A stretch of DNA of 64,000 nucleotides, from the NCBI GenBank assembly GCA_024734495.1, contig JALMQS010000070.1:15562306-15626305 (forward strand). Reading direction: 5' to 3'. Of the stretch, positions 23,996-35,766 are shown in pieces. The stretch's first letter is position 1; every line of letters starts with the position of its first letter. The notes beneath the pieces are model-generated. The model was not told where the DNA came from. It made no database searches and was given only the letters and a program-made list of their open reading frames with translations. This DNA comes from Forficula auricularia (taxonomy: Eukaryota; Arthropoda; Insecta; Dermaptera; Forficulidae). The position numbers were made by a program, and so were the translations under genes.

Positions 23996-24445
23996 ATTTT
24001 CCTGCCCGATAAATAATTTTTTCGGAATATTTTCTTAATAATTCAAAAAAAATTTAAATTTATAAAATGTATAGATCGTAAAAAATAGAAATTGCCCATT
24101 TTAGTTAAAAAAGGGACTAAAAGCATTTATATATTAAATAGGCACTAACACCCAGAAATTCCTCAATCTCTTCAGCAATAGTTACCAATAAAAACCGAAA
24201 CGTTAAAAATCCAAAAAAAAAAAATGGTTATTCCTCATGTACTAGATGAGAATCAATCGCTATTTTTGATTTTAACTTGATTCCTCTGTCTTCAGTAAAG
24301 GTAACGGATAAGAAAACAACGCAGTTGCTTATAAAAATTTCCTCATAAATTTTTAGCATTTCACAGAGAGAGGCCTAACCATTCTTACTTAAGCAAGGTT
24401 AAATGAGCTATATTAAAACGATCAAATGAATAAATTTTAAAGAAA
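23996..24445. other. Fragment related to the 33.1-35.2 kb foldback; rest unassigned
   Basis: 24160-24320 shares ggttattcctc, gagaatcaatcgctattttt and the flanking order with 33520-33620. Nothing else recognised. Confidence 0.5.
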
Positions 24446-24459
24446 TTAAAATAAAAAAT

Positions 24460-24944
24460 TGAATGTAATGGAAGGCAGCCCAGCAGTAGTGAGGAAAGAA
24501 AAAATTAACACATATCAAATAAGGTGTAATTTATTGGAATCCTTCCTCCTTTCCTTTCAAACCGACGTTTCGGAGGATTTTCCCTCCTTCTTCAGGGTTT
24601 CAAAGGGTCAATGAATGAAACAAATAAAATGTTTTTCTTCTTCTCTCCACAGTTGTGTTCAAAACTTTCTTCTTTTTTAGCAAAGGCATTTTTGATAACA
24701 TATCACTACTGTGGAGAGAAGAAGGAAACATTTTATTTGTTTCAATCATTGACCCTTTGAAGCCCTGAAGAAGGAGGAAAAATCCTCCGAAACGTCGGTT
24801 TGAAAGGAAAACAGGAAGGATTCCAATAAATTACACCTTAGTTGATATGTGTTAATTTTTTCTTTCCTCACTACCACTGGCTGCCTTCCATTACATTCAA
24901 ATGAAATTTCTACCAGACCGTCTCTCTCCAGAGAAAATTTCATT
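24460..24944. mobile_element. Palindromic element with hammerhead-like cores on both strands
   Basis: Arms around 24460-24690 and 24690-24900 are near-perfect complements (gaatgtaatggaaggcagcc and its complement). The minus core at 24595-24564 and the plus core at 24765-24796 both read CTGAAGAAGGAGG, loop, CCTCCGAAACGTC. A duplication of about 14 bp (attaaaataaaaaa) borders the whole. The terminal hairpin gaaatttcta...gagaaaatttc resembles the end of the 44.4 kb family. Confidence 0.75.
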
Positions 24945-25009
24945 ACATTAAAATAAAAAAATTAAAAAAAGTATCTTACTCTAGAGTAAAAGTATTTTAA
25001 AATATAATT

Positions 25010-25520
25010 TTACTAAAAACTTTATTTAACCTTTTTTGTGGTCCCCAAGGTACTTAATTAGGATATTAAATTTCATCAAAATTGGTTAAGTCATTTTCAA
25101 GATATATAGAAAAAACTAAAAAGTACTGAAATAAAGTACTAATGTTTATGGGCCGATATGTACCAAAAACTAATCAGCGCTTCATTTTGTTAAACTAATG
25201 GTAGTTTTTCAATTTCATTTCAATTGGTGTAACGGTGTGGAAAAAATCGTGGGCCAAAAAAACGATAACATCCATACATACATACATCCATACATCCATC
25301 CGCACGCACTAAATGAAAAAATGGCACTTTTTAGCCTCTCGACGAGACCCCATGTAATTTTTGGCAAAACCGCCACGTGCTAAAATTCAACCTAATTGAA
25401 TACTACAATTTGTGACTTTAATTGAGTTCATGGGTTCCGTAGTCTTTACCTGAGGACGCTCTGAAGTCGCGCTTGCCGCGAGAGCTATTCCAATACTTTC
25501 TCCCATGCTTCGCATTGGAT
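25010..25520. repeat. Dispersed repeat family C, copy 3
   Basis: Closest full-length partner of 20633-21092, with the same end (gcttcgcattggataaag). Non-coding. Confidence 0.75.
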
Positions 25521-25781
25521 AAAGTAAAAAAATAAAAAAAAAATCCATTTTAAAGAATAATGGTACCTAGGTATATTGATTACATTATTTATATTTATTT
25601 ACATTTTTTGAAGCCTAGGTAAATAATATATTATATACCTACCTAAAGGTAAATAAAAAAAAAATTGAAATTTCCCTTCGAATATATTTATTTCCTTCAA
25701 CTCTAAAATAAATCAAACAAAATGATGTAAGTACAAAGTACATTTCAATATATTATCAACGGGATTATTTTTGATTTAAAA

Positions 25782-25789
25782 TATCGATA
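25782..25789. promoter_or_regulatory. DRE-type promoter motif TATCGATA
   Basis: A palindromic TATCGATA lies 82 bp upstream of the isochorismatase-family start codon. This is the DREF-binding core promoter motif of housekeeping genes in flies. No TATA box is evident. Assignment rests on position and the exact 8-mer only. Confidence 0.35.
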
Positions 25790-25870
25790 TATTATTATTC
25801 AAGGTCGAAGACTTATCAAATATATAGAGAGGTGTTCTTCAAGAGTAAAAATCCATTTCTCCTTATCGCT

Positions 25871-28800
25871 ATGTTGGGGTCAAATTTGTTAAAATTGGGG
25901 GCTCTCTCTGAAAAAAACACAGCGTTTTTTCTTTGTGATATGCAGACTAAATTTAAAGAAGTTATTAATCAATTTGATAATATTACTAAAAATGCACAAA
26001 AAATGGTGAGGTTAACTTTCATATTTAATCTGAATAATTTATATAAAAAATGTTTATATATTTTTAGGTGGATGCATCGAAAATCTTAAATATTCCCCTT
26101 CTAGTCACAGAACAATATCCAAAAGGTCTTGGGAAAACTATACCCGAACTCTCGATTGATCATGCCTGTCACGTTTTCGAGAAAACGAAATTTTCGATGG
26201 TAACCCCGGAATCTCTGCCTGCTATTAATAAACTTTGCGATGGGAAACTACAATGTGTAGTACTTTTTGGAATTGAGGCAAGTTTTAATCAATTACTTTA
26301 TCCCTATAGTGATCAAATAATGTTGACAGTGCAAGAGCGGACTTTTAAAAGACAATGTAAAACTTTATTATACCTCGAGGGGTGAACCGCGACCTAATAT
26401 CGTGCACACCTACTCAGGGCCGTCCCGTGCCGGGGGTGCAAGGAGTGCATGGCACCCGGTCGGCAAAAAATTAAAAAAAAGTTGTTGCTTTTTGGCTTTT
26501 CGGCCTTTCAAGCCATAAGCCAATTTACGATACCAGTTATATTTTTATTAAAATTTGTCTCTAAGGCAGGGGATCAGCCATCAGCCGAACGCCTCGACAC
26601 GGACTGGAACCCGGGTCTACTTGGTTAGCAGGTGGAGACGCTAACCACTACACCAGCCCGACCCCCACCCCCCAAAAAAAAAAAGTTATTTATAAACACA
26701 TCCACAAAGATGCCCATTAAATAGTGCTAATAAAGAATAACAGATTAATATAGTATAAAATTATGTATATAGGTAAGGTACTTCTTTTTGTTATAACAAA
26801 AAAGAAGTCTAAGGATTACCTATATGAAATTACTATCTTTTTTACGTTTGTTTCAAATACCTACATTCTTTTTTAAAATTATACAAAGTAATAAAGTTTA
26901 TAAAAAGTTACCTTTATCATTTTTATTTTAATGTTTTATTTCTTAAACAGATTAACAGTTATCAAATAATTAAAATCAGAATTTTAAATCATCGCACTTA
27001 TTATTATTATTGCCGGAATATAACATTGATGTTCTGAAGAGGAAGGGCGGCAAATTATATCTTGCACCCGGACGGCACATAGGTACCCTTGAGACGGCCC
27101 TGCACCTACTTCCACTTCCACTTTCATTTCCAAGTTGAAGACAATAGATGAAGGGGCATTATCCAAAATAATTCCACATAATTCCAAAGACGTATACACC
27201 TAATTCTAATCGCGGTACACCCCTCGTGATACATGTAAAGAATTGTTTTTTTTTATCTTTTGATAAATTTTATTAATCTATTTTAGAACATATAATACAT
27301 ATATTTAAATATAATCATTTGTCGGGGAATTAGCTAGATGTATATAAGAGACCAAAAGATATTTTTGAATGAAAACTAATGGAATATTGCAGCCATGGGC
27401 GTAGTTAAGGGGCGGGAACAAGGGGACAGTGCCGTTTTCAGGAACCCGATTGGATATATTTATATATACAATTTTTGCTCGTTTAATAAGAGTAGATAAG
27501 ATTTGAACTGTGTATAGGAAATAGATTTTGAAGTTCTGAACATTTCACCTTTATTAGATCTCTTGTCAGTGGCTCAGTCTAGAAACTTAAATTTTACTTT
27601 GATAGAAGAGACAGTTGTATGGTTCCTTCAATAATCCTTTTAAACCCTGAAGAAGGAAGGTGAGGGTGTTCCGAAATGTAAGTTAAAAATCCTGAAACGA
27701 CATTCCATTAGTTTTTCATTATCAGATTTGATTTATATTTTCTAACTTGTCTCCAAGAAAATGCTAAATTTTGAATTACGGAGAGATTTTCATTTCAACA
27801 ATCAAAGCTATTTTAATGAACTATGGATTGTAATGAGGCAAATAATTTTACACTTTACAGTCGATAGCGAATGATTTGCAAGGTTACTATTCACTCGTTG
27901 AAGATTGTTATTTTTATAATTTTAATATTAAAACCAATTGTTTCAATTATCAAGTTAAAAGGATCTGGTATTGATTTGTGGAACAGTCTGTTACTACTTG
28001 GGATTATAGTCCTCTGCCCCATATGATTAAATCAATTATAAATTTTGTCAAGTCCTAATGTCCTAGAGTTGTGCAAAATTTTATTTAGTTCTCACAAGCA
28101 GAGATTACCTCAGGTAGAGAGAGCACATACCATCCTTGTTAAGGTTTTGACCAGATTTCCTTAACAACTTATGGCAAATGTCGAGATGGCTAATGAGTCG
28201 TTTGCTCCTGGTATCGGGTTTTTGCGCGGAATTATTTAAATTACGTTTTGTCTTTTGATGGAAATCTATGATCATGTTATTTGTTAATGAGCAAAAATTT
28301 CTATTTTTTTAAAATTCTTTTTCTTGTTTGTTAATTGTTAAATCCTTTTAATTGATTTGTATTTATGTTTATTAATTTTTGAAGTTAATTTGTATTGATG
28401 TTTGTTGACCTAGCCACCGAGGACTTGTGCCTCTAAGCAGGTCGAGTAATGAAGATTTATTTATTTATTTAAAAAGTAGAATTTGGAATCCAGTAATAAT
28501 AACGAAGATTACTTGGCGTTTCTTCTATGATAATTTAACAACCCTGTCTCTGTTACAAATGAGAATAAATAATAATAAATTCTTTTGATTCATCATCAAA
28601 AATTAATCAGTCGTGAGTCTAGTTCGACGTGACTATACTCGCTTCTATTTCATGCCAAACTCTTTCACATCTCTAAAAGAACCAAAACCCATATTATTCT
28701 TTCTTTTGATTCGAGTTTATTGATAATCAATTAAGGAGATTCTTTCGCAACAATCCACACAAAAAGTTTTAGCCTTGTAACCACTCTATAAATATGAATG

Positions 28801-29621
28801 GTGTTAAAATTTTAGGTTATGTTTTTTAACGTGACTGTACTTTTTACACTACTATATTCTATTTATGAATCGATCGTTTCCAAGCTATTGATATTATATC
28901 CCCTCTACTAAAAATAATCGCCCAAATGTTTTATTTTCTTTATTTTTTATCAAAACTACGTGGTAAATAATTTCAATTTTTTTTTTAATTTACTCCAAAT
29001 ATATTATTCTAACAAATATTAGTTTTTCATCAAGATAGTGAAAGTCCTTCAATGAAAAAAAATAAAATAATGATCATTTTCCCACCCTTTCCTAATCTAC
29101 CATATGTAAAAAAATTCATTTTTAATTACATTTATTTCATGTTTGGTGTGGTAAATCGTCTTCAAATTTTAACTCTGATTATTATGCTTTTAATGACTTA
29201 TATTCAAAGTTACGAAGACTTCTTGAATTTTTGCATTTGTGAAAGAACTACCTTAAAATGAATTATTTTAAACTTCTTTTTCAGGCCCATGTTTGTGTTG
29301 AGCAAACAGTTATTGATCTCTTAGCAATGGGCATTAATGTGCACGTCGTCGCGGATGCTACTTCGTCAAGGACACAAGAAGACAGGCATTTAGCATTTAA
29401 GGTAAACGAATTAAAAAAATTGGAATTCAAATAAATATTTTGTTTATTAATTATATCTGTTGATTTTACAGAGAATGAGACAGATAGGATGTTTTGTTAC
29501 AACAAGTGAGAATGTACTATTTAAATTAATTAAAGATAAGAATCATCCTGTCTTCAAATCCATTTCCCAGTTGGTGAAGACGCCTTCAACAAATTCAGGA
29601 TTGATTCATTCGAAAATATAA
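25871..29621 (+). CDS. Isochorismatase domain-containing protein (ISOC1/2-like hydrolase)
   Basis: Four exons: 25871-26005, 26068-26277, 29285-29401, 29472-29621; 203 codons, the usual length of animal ISOC1/ISOC2 proteins. All introns are phase 0. Intron 2 (26278-29284) uses a GC donor (GAG|GCAAGT) with a CAG acceptor. The fold's triad is visible: Asp23 (FLCDMQ), Lys84 (FEKTKFS) and the nucleophile Cys119 in GIEAHVC, which is joined across the GC-AG intron. The family is a cysteine hydrolase superfamily with nicotinamidase-like chemistry; the substrate in animals is not established. The start is the first ATG in frame; MLGSNLLKLGALSEKN matches the expected N-terminus. The large intron holds a hAT element, a SINE and LINE remnants. 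Confidence 0.92.
26415..27102. mobile_element. Non-autonomous hAT element (688 bp), perfect 8-bp TSD
   Basis: Ends cagggccgtc and gacggccctg; target duplication cacctact at 26407-26414 and 27103-27110. Subterminal gccgggggtgcaagg is mirrored by cttgcacccggacggc. It lies in intron 2 of the isochorismatase gene and carries a SINE. Confidence 0.9.
26484..26673 (-). mobile_element. tRNA-derived SINE (family S2) inside the hAT element
   Basis: On the minus strand: A-box-like tggtgtagtggttagcg, B-box-like gggttccagtcc, and the tail ggccgaaaagcc followed by A's. The duplication aaaaaaaagtt borders it. The same family occurs at 46222-46405 and 55437-55626, all on the minus strand. Confidence 0.75.
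27600..27730 (+). other. Hammerhead-like block in the isochorismatase intron
   Basis: 27647-27677 reads CTGAAGAAGGAAGG, short loop, TTCCGAAATGTA, the order of the hammerhead-like cores elsewhere, but with a weaker helix and no UC after stem III. Probably a decayed copy. Confidence 0.45.
27950..28480 (+). mobile_element. LINE family X 3' end
   Basis: Matches the minus-strand copy at 2306-2830 over about 500 bp and ends in a TTTA tail. It begins in the phrase gatttgtggaacagtct, likely the last coding part. It lies in intron 2 of the isochorismatase gene. Confidence 0.7.
28481..29284. other. Unique intron sequence of the isochorismatase gene
   Basis: AT-rich, with no repeat partner; ends with the acceptor ctttttcag at 29276-29284. 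Confidence 0.6.
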
Positions 29622-29686
29622 CAAGTATCGATTTTCAGAATTGTGGATGATAAAATAATATACAGTTAAATGATTTTTTTGGTTTC

Positions 29687-32194
29687 TTAATTTTGACCCG
29701 TTGAACCGAAACCACCTTCACCGCGTTTCGTTTCAGTCAATTCCTAAAAGAAAAAGATTTTACATAAGTAATGGATTCGAATTGAAATTCAAACTAATAT
29801 CTATTCGATACTTACTTTCACTTCAACTAATTCAGGATAGAAGATTTTTTCGCAAATCAGCTGAGCGATACGATCTCCTTTGGCTATTTTAAATTCAACA
29901 TCTGCATGATTGAATAATACAACACCGACGTTTCCTCTGTAATCTTCATCAATCACTCCAGCTGAAATTATACATTTTTAAGATTAGAAAAAAATAAAAT
30001 AAACTCCTAAAATTATTAAAAAAAAAAAAAAATACACACACAAAGGAGAAATTTTATTAATAAAGTTGGTGTAGGGAAATAAGGACAATATCTTATGCAA
30101 ATAATTTTTATTTTTTGCAAATGTTTCGTCAACTTTGTTGACTTCCTCAGGGCTCAAATAAATTAACTTCTTTGCATATTTGTCATTTTATCAATATTCC
30201 TTCTTAGCAAACATATCAGACCAGTTATCAAACAGATCTGTTTTTGTGAACTAGGATTATGAAGGATTTAAGACTAAGATTCTAGAAAAAGGGATGCAGG
30301 TGTTTGTGCACTCGGATTATGAAGGATTTAAGAATTTAAGATTCTAGAAAAAGGGATTCAGGTGTTTGTGCACTCGGATTATGAAGGATTTAAGAATTTA
30401 AGATTCTAGAAAAAGGGAGGCAGGTGTTTGTGCACTCGGATTATGAAGGATTTAAGAGTTTAAGATTCTAAAAAAAAAAGGCAGGCAGGTGTTTGTTAAC
30501 TCGGATTATGAAGGATTTAAGACTTTAAGATTCTAAAAAAAAAAAGGCAGGCAGGTGTTTGTTAACTCGGATTATGAAGGATTTAAGACTTTAAGATTCT
30601 AAAAAAAAGGCAGGCAGGTGTTTGTTCACGCGGATTATGAAGGATTTAAGACTTTAAGATTCTAAAAAAAAGGCAGGCAGGTGTTTGTTAACTCGGATTA
30701 TGAAGGATTTAAGACTTTAAGATTCTAGAAAAAGGGAGGCAGGTGTTTGTTCACTCGGATTATGAAGGATTTAAGACTTTAAGATTCTAGAAAAAGGGAG
30801 GCAGGGAGTTCCAGCCCTTGAGGAAAGTGGATATTATTTCGAGCAAACACAGTCTTTAAAAATAAGATGCGAAAGAAAGTTTACAAACCAAATATCAGTT
30901 TTTAGAAAGGATAAAAGGCAGACAACTGAACATGATGGTTTTTTGTTAGATCTAATCGTGCCTTTGTCCACAGAGTCTCTACTGTTTTCAAGAGCTTTGC
31001 CCAAAATATGAGTTAAAGAAGTCAGAATGGTATTCATAAAGCCATTTTGCCAATATTTTTTTGGTAAATTCTAAGTGTCAGAGAATATGTTTGTTGATAT
31101 TCAAGAAAGTTAAATTAATAATTTTTCTAGACAATAATTTTGATATTTTACAGAGGCGTAACAAGCGAACTTGGCGCCTAAACATTAGGGTGGTCCTTAT
31201 TTTGTGTATTTTCGAATTTTTACGCTGACAGACACATGTGGTTCGAAATAAATAAAAAAAATATCCCGCCAAGTTTCATCTCTCTATCTCAAATTTAACC
31301 TATGCCGCAGAGCGATGCAAGTTTCCCATCTAAATAACATGGGATTTTTGACATTGAAATATCAATTTTTTTATTCCGGCCAAAGTAATGGTTCAAAAAA
31401 TATGAAACTTGTAGACTTTATCTTTTTAAATAGTAGCTATCCCTCATACTTTTTACAGATTTTTAGCTAGTATAATTTTGGAGTCTATAACTTACTAACA
31501 CTAAGTTATAGCAGTTTTTATCTTGCTGTAACTCCAAAATTATAATAGCTAAAAATCTGTACAAATTCTAAAGAGTAGCTACTATTTAAGGATAAAGTCT
31601 ACAGAGTTTAAAATTTTTTGAACCTTTACTTTGGACGGAATAAAAAATTGATATTTCAATGCCAAAATCCCAAAATTATTTAGATGGGAAACTTGTATCG
31701 CTGTGCGGCATAGGTTAAAATTGAGATAGAGACTTGAAACTTGGGAGATATTTTTTTAAAATTATTTCGAACCATCTGAGCGTCTGTCAGCGTAAAAATT
31801 TGAAAATACCCAAAATAAGGACCATCCTACTATATATAGCGTAAAATGTAAAGAATATAGGTACATCAATATTTTTATTATGGGAATATACGCAGTCACT
31901 GTAGCTCTACAAGAAAGAGGTAAAGAAGTTTTATGAAAAATTTTGGGATCATGAAGAATTAATTACTAGTACCTGGCCACCGAGCGATGCTCGGTAACTT
32001 TTTGCTACAGTTAAAATGTAAATATACATTTTTATCGAGACAACCACCTGTGAATAATTATTTCAATTAACAAAAAACCCAACAAAAACAACTTAGCCGA
32101 AGATGAGACCGTGACAGATCCAGTCGCCAAAACAAAACCCTCCTAACCCGTGAATTTCATCCAAATCGTTAGAGCCGTTTTCGAGAACCCGATT

Positions 32195-32236
<42 letters not shown>

Positions 32237-35200
32237 AAGCGCACAGCGTGCGCAGGCCAAGTTCGAGCATTAGCTTGGCCGTACACGCTGTACGCTATTT
32301 ACACGAACCATTTTGAACCAATTTCGACCTCCCCCCTGTAACTTGGAATTCATTTGAGATACAGAGCTGAAATTATACACATGTATTGATAATTATGTAA
32401 TCCATATTTAGGAGAGTGCCAAATAGAGTACCTAAATAGATTCTGAGATATGGACCTGAGAAAATAGCTAATTTTGGCACTCACTCACTGACAGGTCATC
32501 AAAACCTCTAGGGTACTTCCAATCATCCCAGCATCATGAAATTTCGCCTGCTAGTAGAGTTTGGGACACAAACAAAGGAAGGTGGTGTACAAGTAAACAA
32601 ATAGATATACACATAATATGTACTAGTAGACCAGTACTTACGTATTAACGCCACCACAGCTAGATTTGGCGGTTTTTAAATTTCGCCAATCTACACCTAA
32701 ACTTTTTGAGATAAATCATAAAATAGAATAAATCAGTTCGCCTCTGTCAAAAAACAACTTGAATAGGTTCGGTTTATGATCTCGGTTTGATTAGATAAAA
32801 AATGCGTTCCCAAACAAACTTTAGGTGTAGATTGGCGAAATTTAAAAACCGCCAAATCTAGCTGCAGTGGCGTTAATACGTAAGTACCTGTAGACCATTA
32901 GAAAGCTAGAAATGCAAAAACTGGGTGCGGTTTATGTGGGAGGTGGGGGATCTAGGGGTTGGGGTGCAGTGGTGGGGGCGAGGTGTGTGGTTTCGGGAGA
33001 GGGGGAGTCAGGGGTTAACGTGCATCGCTCGGTGGCTCCAGGTACTAGAAACAAATATATATATATATATATATATAAACAATTTTTGCTATAGATAGAT
33101 AGATATTTAATTATAGCCCAAGAGCCCACGACTGCCAGACCTTCGTTATTTTATAAAAGCTGAAAGTTTTTCTGTGCATGTCCCCTATACATGTAAGAAC
33201 GACCAGCGACTATAGAGTTTGGGTAGTGGTTACTTTGGCAGGTAACAGGTAATAAAGGTGTATAAAATAGTACTTTAAATTCGTTAAAGTATAAAGTTCA
33301 ATTTTTTTATATTTTCTTCGGGATAACTTTAGAAATCTCGTCATCCATTGCCGGACACTTATGACAGTTGCTACCCCCTGCCAGACACCCCTAAACTTTA
33401 AGAAACTCAAGCTTGAGTGGTTTGCCATAAAAGAATTTAGTCTTTTTGATTTTAAGTCGATTCTTCCACGTTTTCAGTAGAAGTTGTCATTAATAGTCAA
33501 AACAACAAAAATGGAATGCAATAAGGTTATTCCTCTAGTATTAGATAAGAATCGATGGTTATTTTTGATTTTAAGTCGATTCCTCCATGTCTTCACCAAT
33601 GGTTATCAATAATAACCGAAATGTCAAAAATCTATGTAAAAACCATTAAAACTATCCGCCTATTGAGGTAACATTTTTTTATAGGTCGCCAAGTAATATA
33701 TATAAAATTTATCTTTTATATTATAACGAAAGTATAATTATAATTTATTAAAGTTTAGGGGTGTCTGGCAGGGGATAGCAACTGTCATAAGTGTGCGGCA
33801 AAGGATGACTAGATTTCTAAAGTTATCCCGAAGAAAATATAAAAAAATTGAGCTTTATACTTTAACGAATTTAAAGTACTATTTTATACAGTATAAAGCT
33901 AAATTTTTTATATTTTCTTCGGGATAACTTTAGAAATCTAGTCATCCTTTGCCGGACACTTATGACAGTTGCTACTCCCTGCCAGACACCCCTAAACTTT
34001 AATAAATTATAATTATACTTTCGTTATAATATAAAAGATAAATTTTATATATATTACTTGGCGACCTATAAAAAAATGTTACCTCAATAGGCGGATAGTT
34101 TTAATGGTTTTTACATAGATTTTTGACATTTCGGTTATTATTGATAACCATTGGTGAAGACATGGAGGAATCGACTTAAAATCAAAAATAACCATCGATT
34201 CTTATCTAATACTAGAGGAATAACCTTATTGCATTCCATTTTTGTTGTTTTGACTATTAATGACAACTTCTACTGAAAACGTGGAAGAATCGAATTAAAA
34301 TCAAAAAGACTAAATTCTTTTATGGCAAACCACTCAAGCTTGAGTTTCTTAAAGTTTAGGGTGTCTGGCAGGGGTAGCAACTGTCATAAGTGTCCGGCAA
34401 TGGATGACGAGATTTCTAAAGTTATCCCGAAGAAAATATAAAAAAATTGAGCTTTATACTTTAACGAATTTAAAGTACTATTTTATACAGTATAAAGCTA
34501 AATTTTTTTATATTTTCTTCGGGATAACTTTAGAAATCTAGTCATCCTTTGCCGGACACTTATGACAGTTGCTACCCCTGCCAGACACCCCTAAACTTTA
34601 ATAAATTATAATTATACTTTCGTTATAATATAAAAGATAAATTTTATATATATTACTTGGCGACCTATAAAAAAATGTTACCTCAATAGGCGGATAGTTT
34701 TAATGGTTTTTACATAGATTTTTGACATTTCGGTTATTATTGATAACCATTGGTGAAGACATGGAGGAATCGACTTAAAATCAAAAATAACCATCGATTC
34801 TTATCTAATACTAGAGGAATAACCTTATTGCATTCCATTTTTGTTGTTTTGACTATTAATGACAACTTCTACTGAAAACGTGGAAGAATCGACTTAAAAT
34901 CAAAAAGACTAAATTCTTTTATGGCAAACCACTCAAGCTTGAGTTTCTTAAAGTTTAGGGGTGTCTGGCAGGGGTAGCAACTGTCATAAGTGTCCGGCAA
35001 TGGATGACGAGATTTCTAAAGTTATCCCGAAGAAAATATAAAAAAATTGAGCTTTATACTTTAACGAATTTAAAGTACTATTTTATACACCTTTATTACC
35101 TGTTACCTGCCAAAGTAACCACAACCCAAACTCTATAGTCGCTGGTCGTTCTTATCTGTATAGGGGACATGCACAGAAAAACTTTCAGCTTTTATAAAAT

Positions 35201-35766
35201 AACAAAGGTCTGGCAGTCGTGGGCTCTTGATCTATTATTAGTTTGTTGTTATTTTGAAAAAATAGTTTTGTATTGTTGACTCGTTAATAAACATCATCTT
35301 GAACAAGATCGTACTTATTATTTCTAACTTATATGACACCTGTGGCTTTTTACAAGGGAGCTTTGGCGCCTTTTGTTGAAGGCGCCTTTGGCCATCCGCC
35401 ACACTCGCCAGAGGCTAGTTACGCCTCTGATATTTTAATATGGATTCAAAAACTCTAAATAACTATACCTCCAACATCAATATGATTTTTAAGGGCAAGA
35501 CCTGACCGAGGGGCCACGCGGCCGTAGCATCCCTCTGGGAGATGAATTTGGATGTCTGTCTTTACAAGAGCCTTCCCTCGGGGAGGAATTACCGCTTCGT
35601 AGGCGCTGAAAATTAAATCAAATGAGTTTGAGAGATAACCATTGAGAAACGAATTCAATTACCTCTTGAGATCATATCCGGCAGATTTGTCCGATCCTTT
35701 CATTGGAGAGAAAGCATTTTCAGTCAATTTAACAAAACGTAAAATCTGCTTTGTTTGAGATGGCAT
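29687..35766 (-). CDS. dut: dUTP diphosphatase (dUTPase)
   Basis: Hydrolyses dUTP to dUMP and PPi, keeping uracil out of DNA and feeding thymidylate synthesis; normally a homotrimer. Four exons on the minus strand: 35766-35663, 35605-35469, 29961-29816, 29743-29687; 147 codons plus stop, the normal size. All five motifs are present: AGYDL (29-33), PRSGLA (67-72), [13 protein letters not shown] (82-94) with catalytic Asp85, GDRIAQLI (109-116), and [10 protein letters not shown] (136-145) at the C-terminus. All splice sites are GT-AG. No mitochondrial targeting extension is seen from this start. Intron 2 is 5.5 kb and almost entirely repeats, including a 4.28 kb hAT-like insertion. The gene ends 65 bp from the end of the convergent isochorismatase gene. 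Confidence 0.96.
30040..30160 (-). other. Hammerhead-like block in dUTPase intron 2
   Basis: On the minus strand, 30150-30124 reads CTGAGGAAGTCAAC, AAAG-type loop, TTGACGAAA. The helix GTCAAC/GTTGAC is perfect. It is on the same strand as the dUTPase transcript. A tggtgtagggaaa phrase nearby resembles the end of the 38.5 kb family. Confidence 0.5.
30230..30808. repeat. Minisatellite, about 62-65 bp x 9, in dUTPase intron 2
   Basis: Units carry gtgtttgtgcactcgg, attatgaaggatttaag, aagattctaga and an A-run. Nine copies of the ggattatgaagga phrase are present from about 30255 to 30760. Inner units share aggcaggcaggtg variants, suggesting local unit expansion. Confidence 0.9.
31188..31827. mobile_element. 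TA-flanked foldback MITE (640 bp)
   Basis: Ends gggtggtccttattttg and its complement (one mismatch), with TA on both sides (31186-31187, 31828-31829). The arms pair over about 300 bp around 31500. Confidence 0.85.
31966..33048. mobile_element. TIR element with RTE-like tail, TA microsatellite and inner palindromes
   Basis: Ends ctagtacctggccaccg and the inverted cggtggctccaggtactag. Inside are a phrase like RTE 3' ends (catccaaatcgttagag at about 32159) followed by a TA microsatellite (32189-32234), and a GC-rich hairpin (agcgtgcgcaggccaag). A palindromic pair with ggcggtttttaaatttcgcc lies at about 32640-32705 and 32813-32885. Confidence 0.6.
32924..33016 (+). other. G-rich tract with potential G-quadruplex
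   Basis: Many G3-G5 runs on the plus strand (gtgggaggtgggggatc, ggtgggggcgagg, gagagggggag). The dUTPase transcript would carry the C-rich strand. Confidence 0.5.
33119..35229. mobile_element. 2.1 kb foldback with internal 599-bp tandem repeat
   Basis: The outer arms (33119-33270 and 35090-35229) are complementary. The left half (33210-33890) is inverted twice in succession on the right: 33891-34489 and 34490-35089, period 599 bp, nearly identical. No open frame of note. The primary dUTPase transcript through this region would form a very long double-stranded stem. Confidence 0.85.

Larger units (their letters stand above)
31151..35429. mobile_element. 4.28 kb hAT-like element filling dUTPase intron 2, 8-bp TSD
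   Basis: Ends cagaggcgtaacaagc and gctagttacgcctctg are inverted repeats. The perfect duplication atatttta lies at 31143-31150 and 35430-35437, only about 30 bp inside the exon 2 donor. The body is a chain of further insertions (31188-31827, 31966-33048, 33119-35229). No transposase was found. Confidence 0.85.

Noticed and set aside
26278..26385. Extension of isochorismatase exon 2 past GIE
   Set aside because: The extension loses the AHVC nucleophile motif, which is found precisely at the start of the exon at 29285.
30230..30808. Possible CRISPR-like array of regular repeats
   Set aside because: There are no unique spacers; units are contiguous minisatellite repeats in a eukaryotic intron.
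35455..35480. dUTPase exon 2 reading on as VGGIVI and stopping
   Set aside because: The frame crosses a consensus donor (GGAG|GTATAG); splicing to 29961 restores the conserved motif 3.
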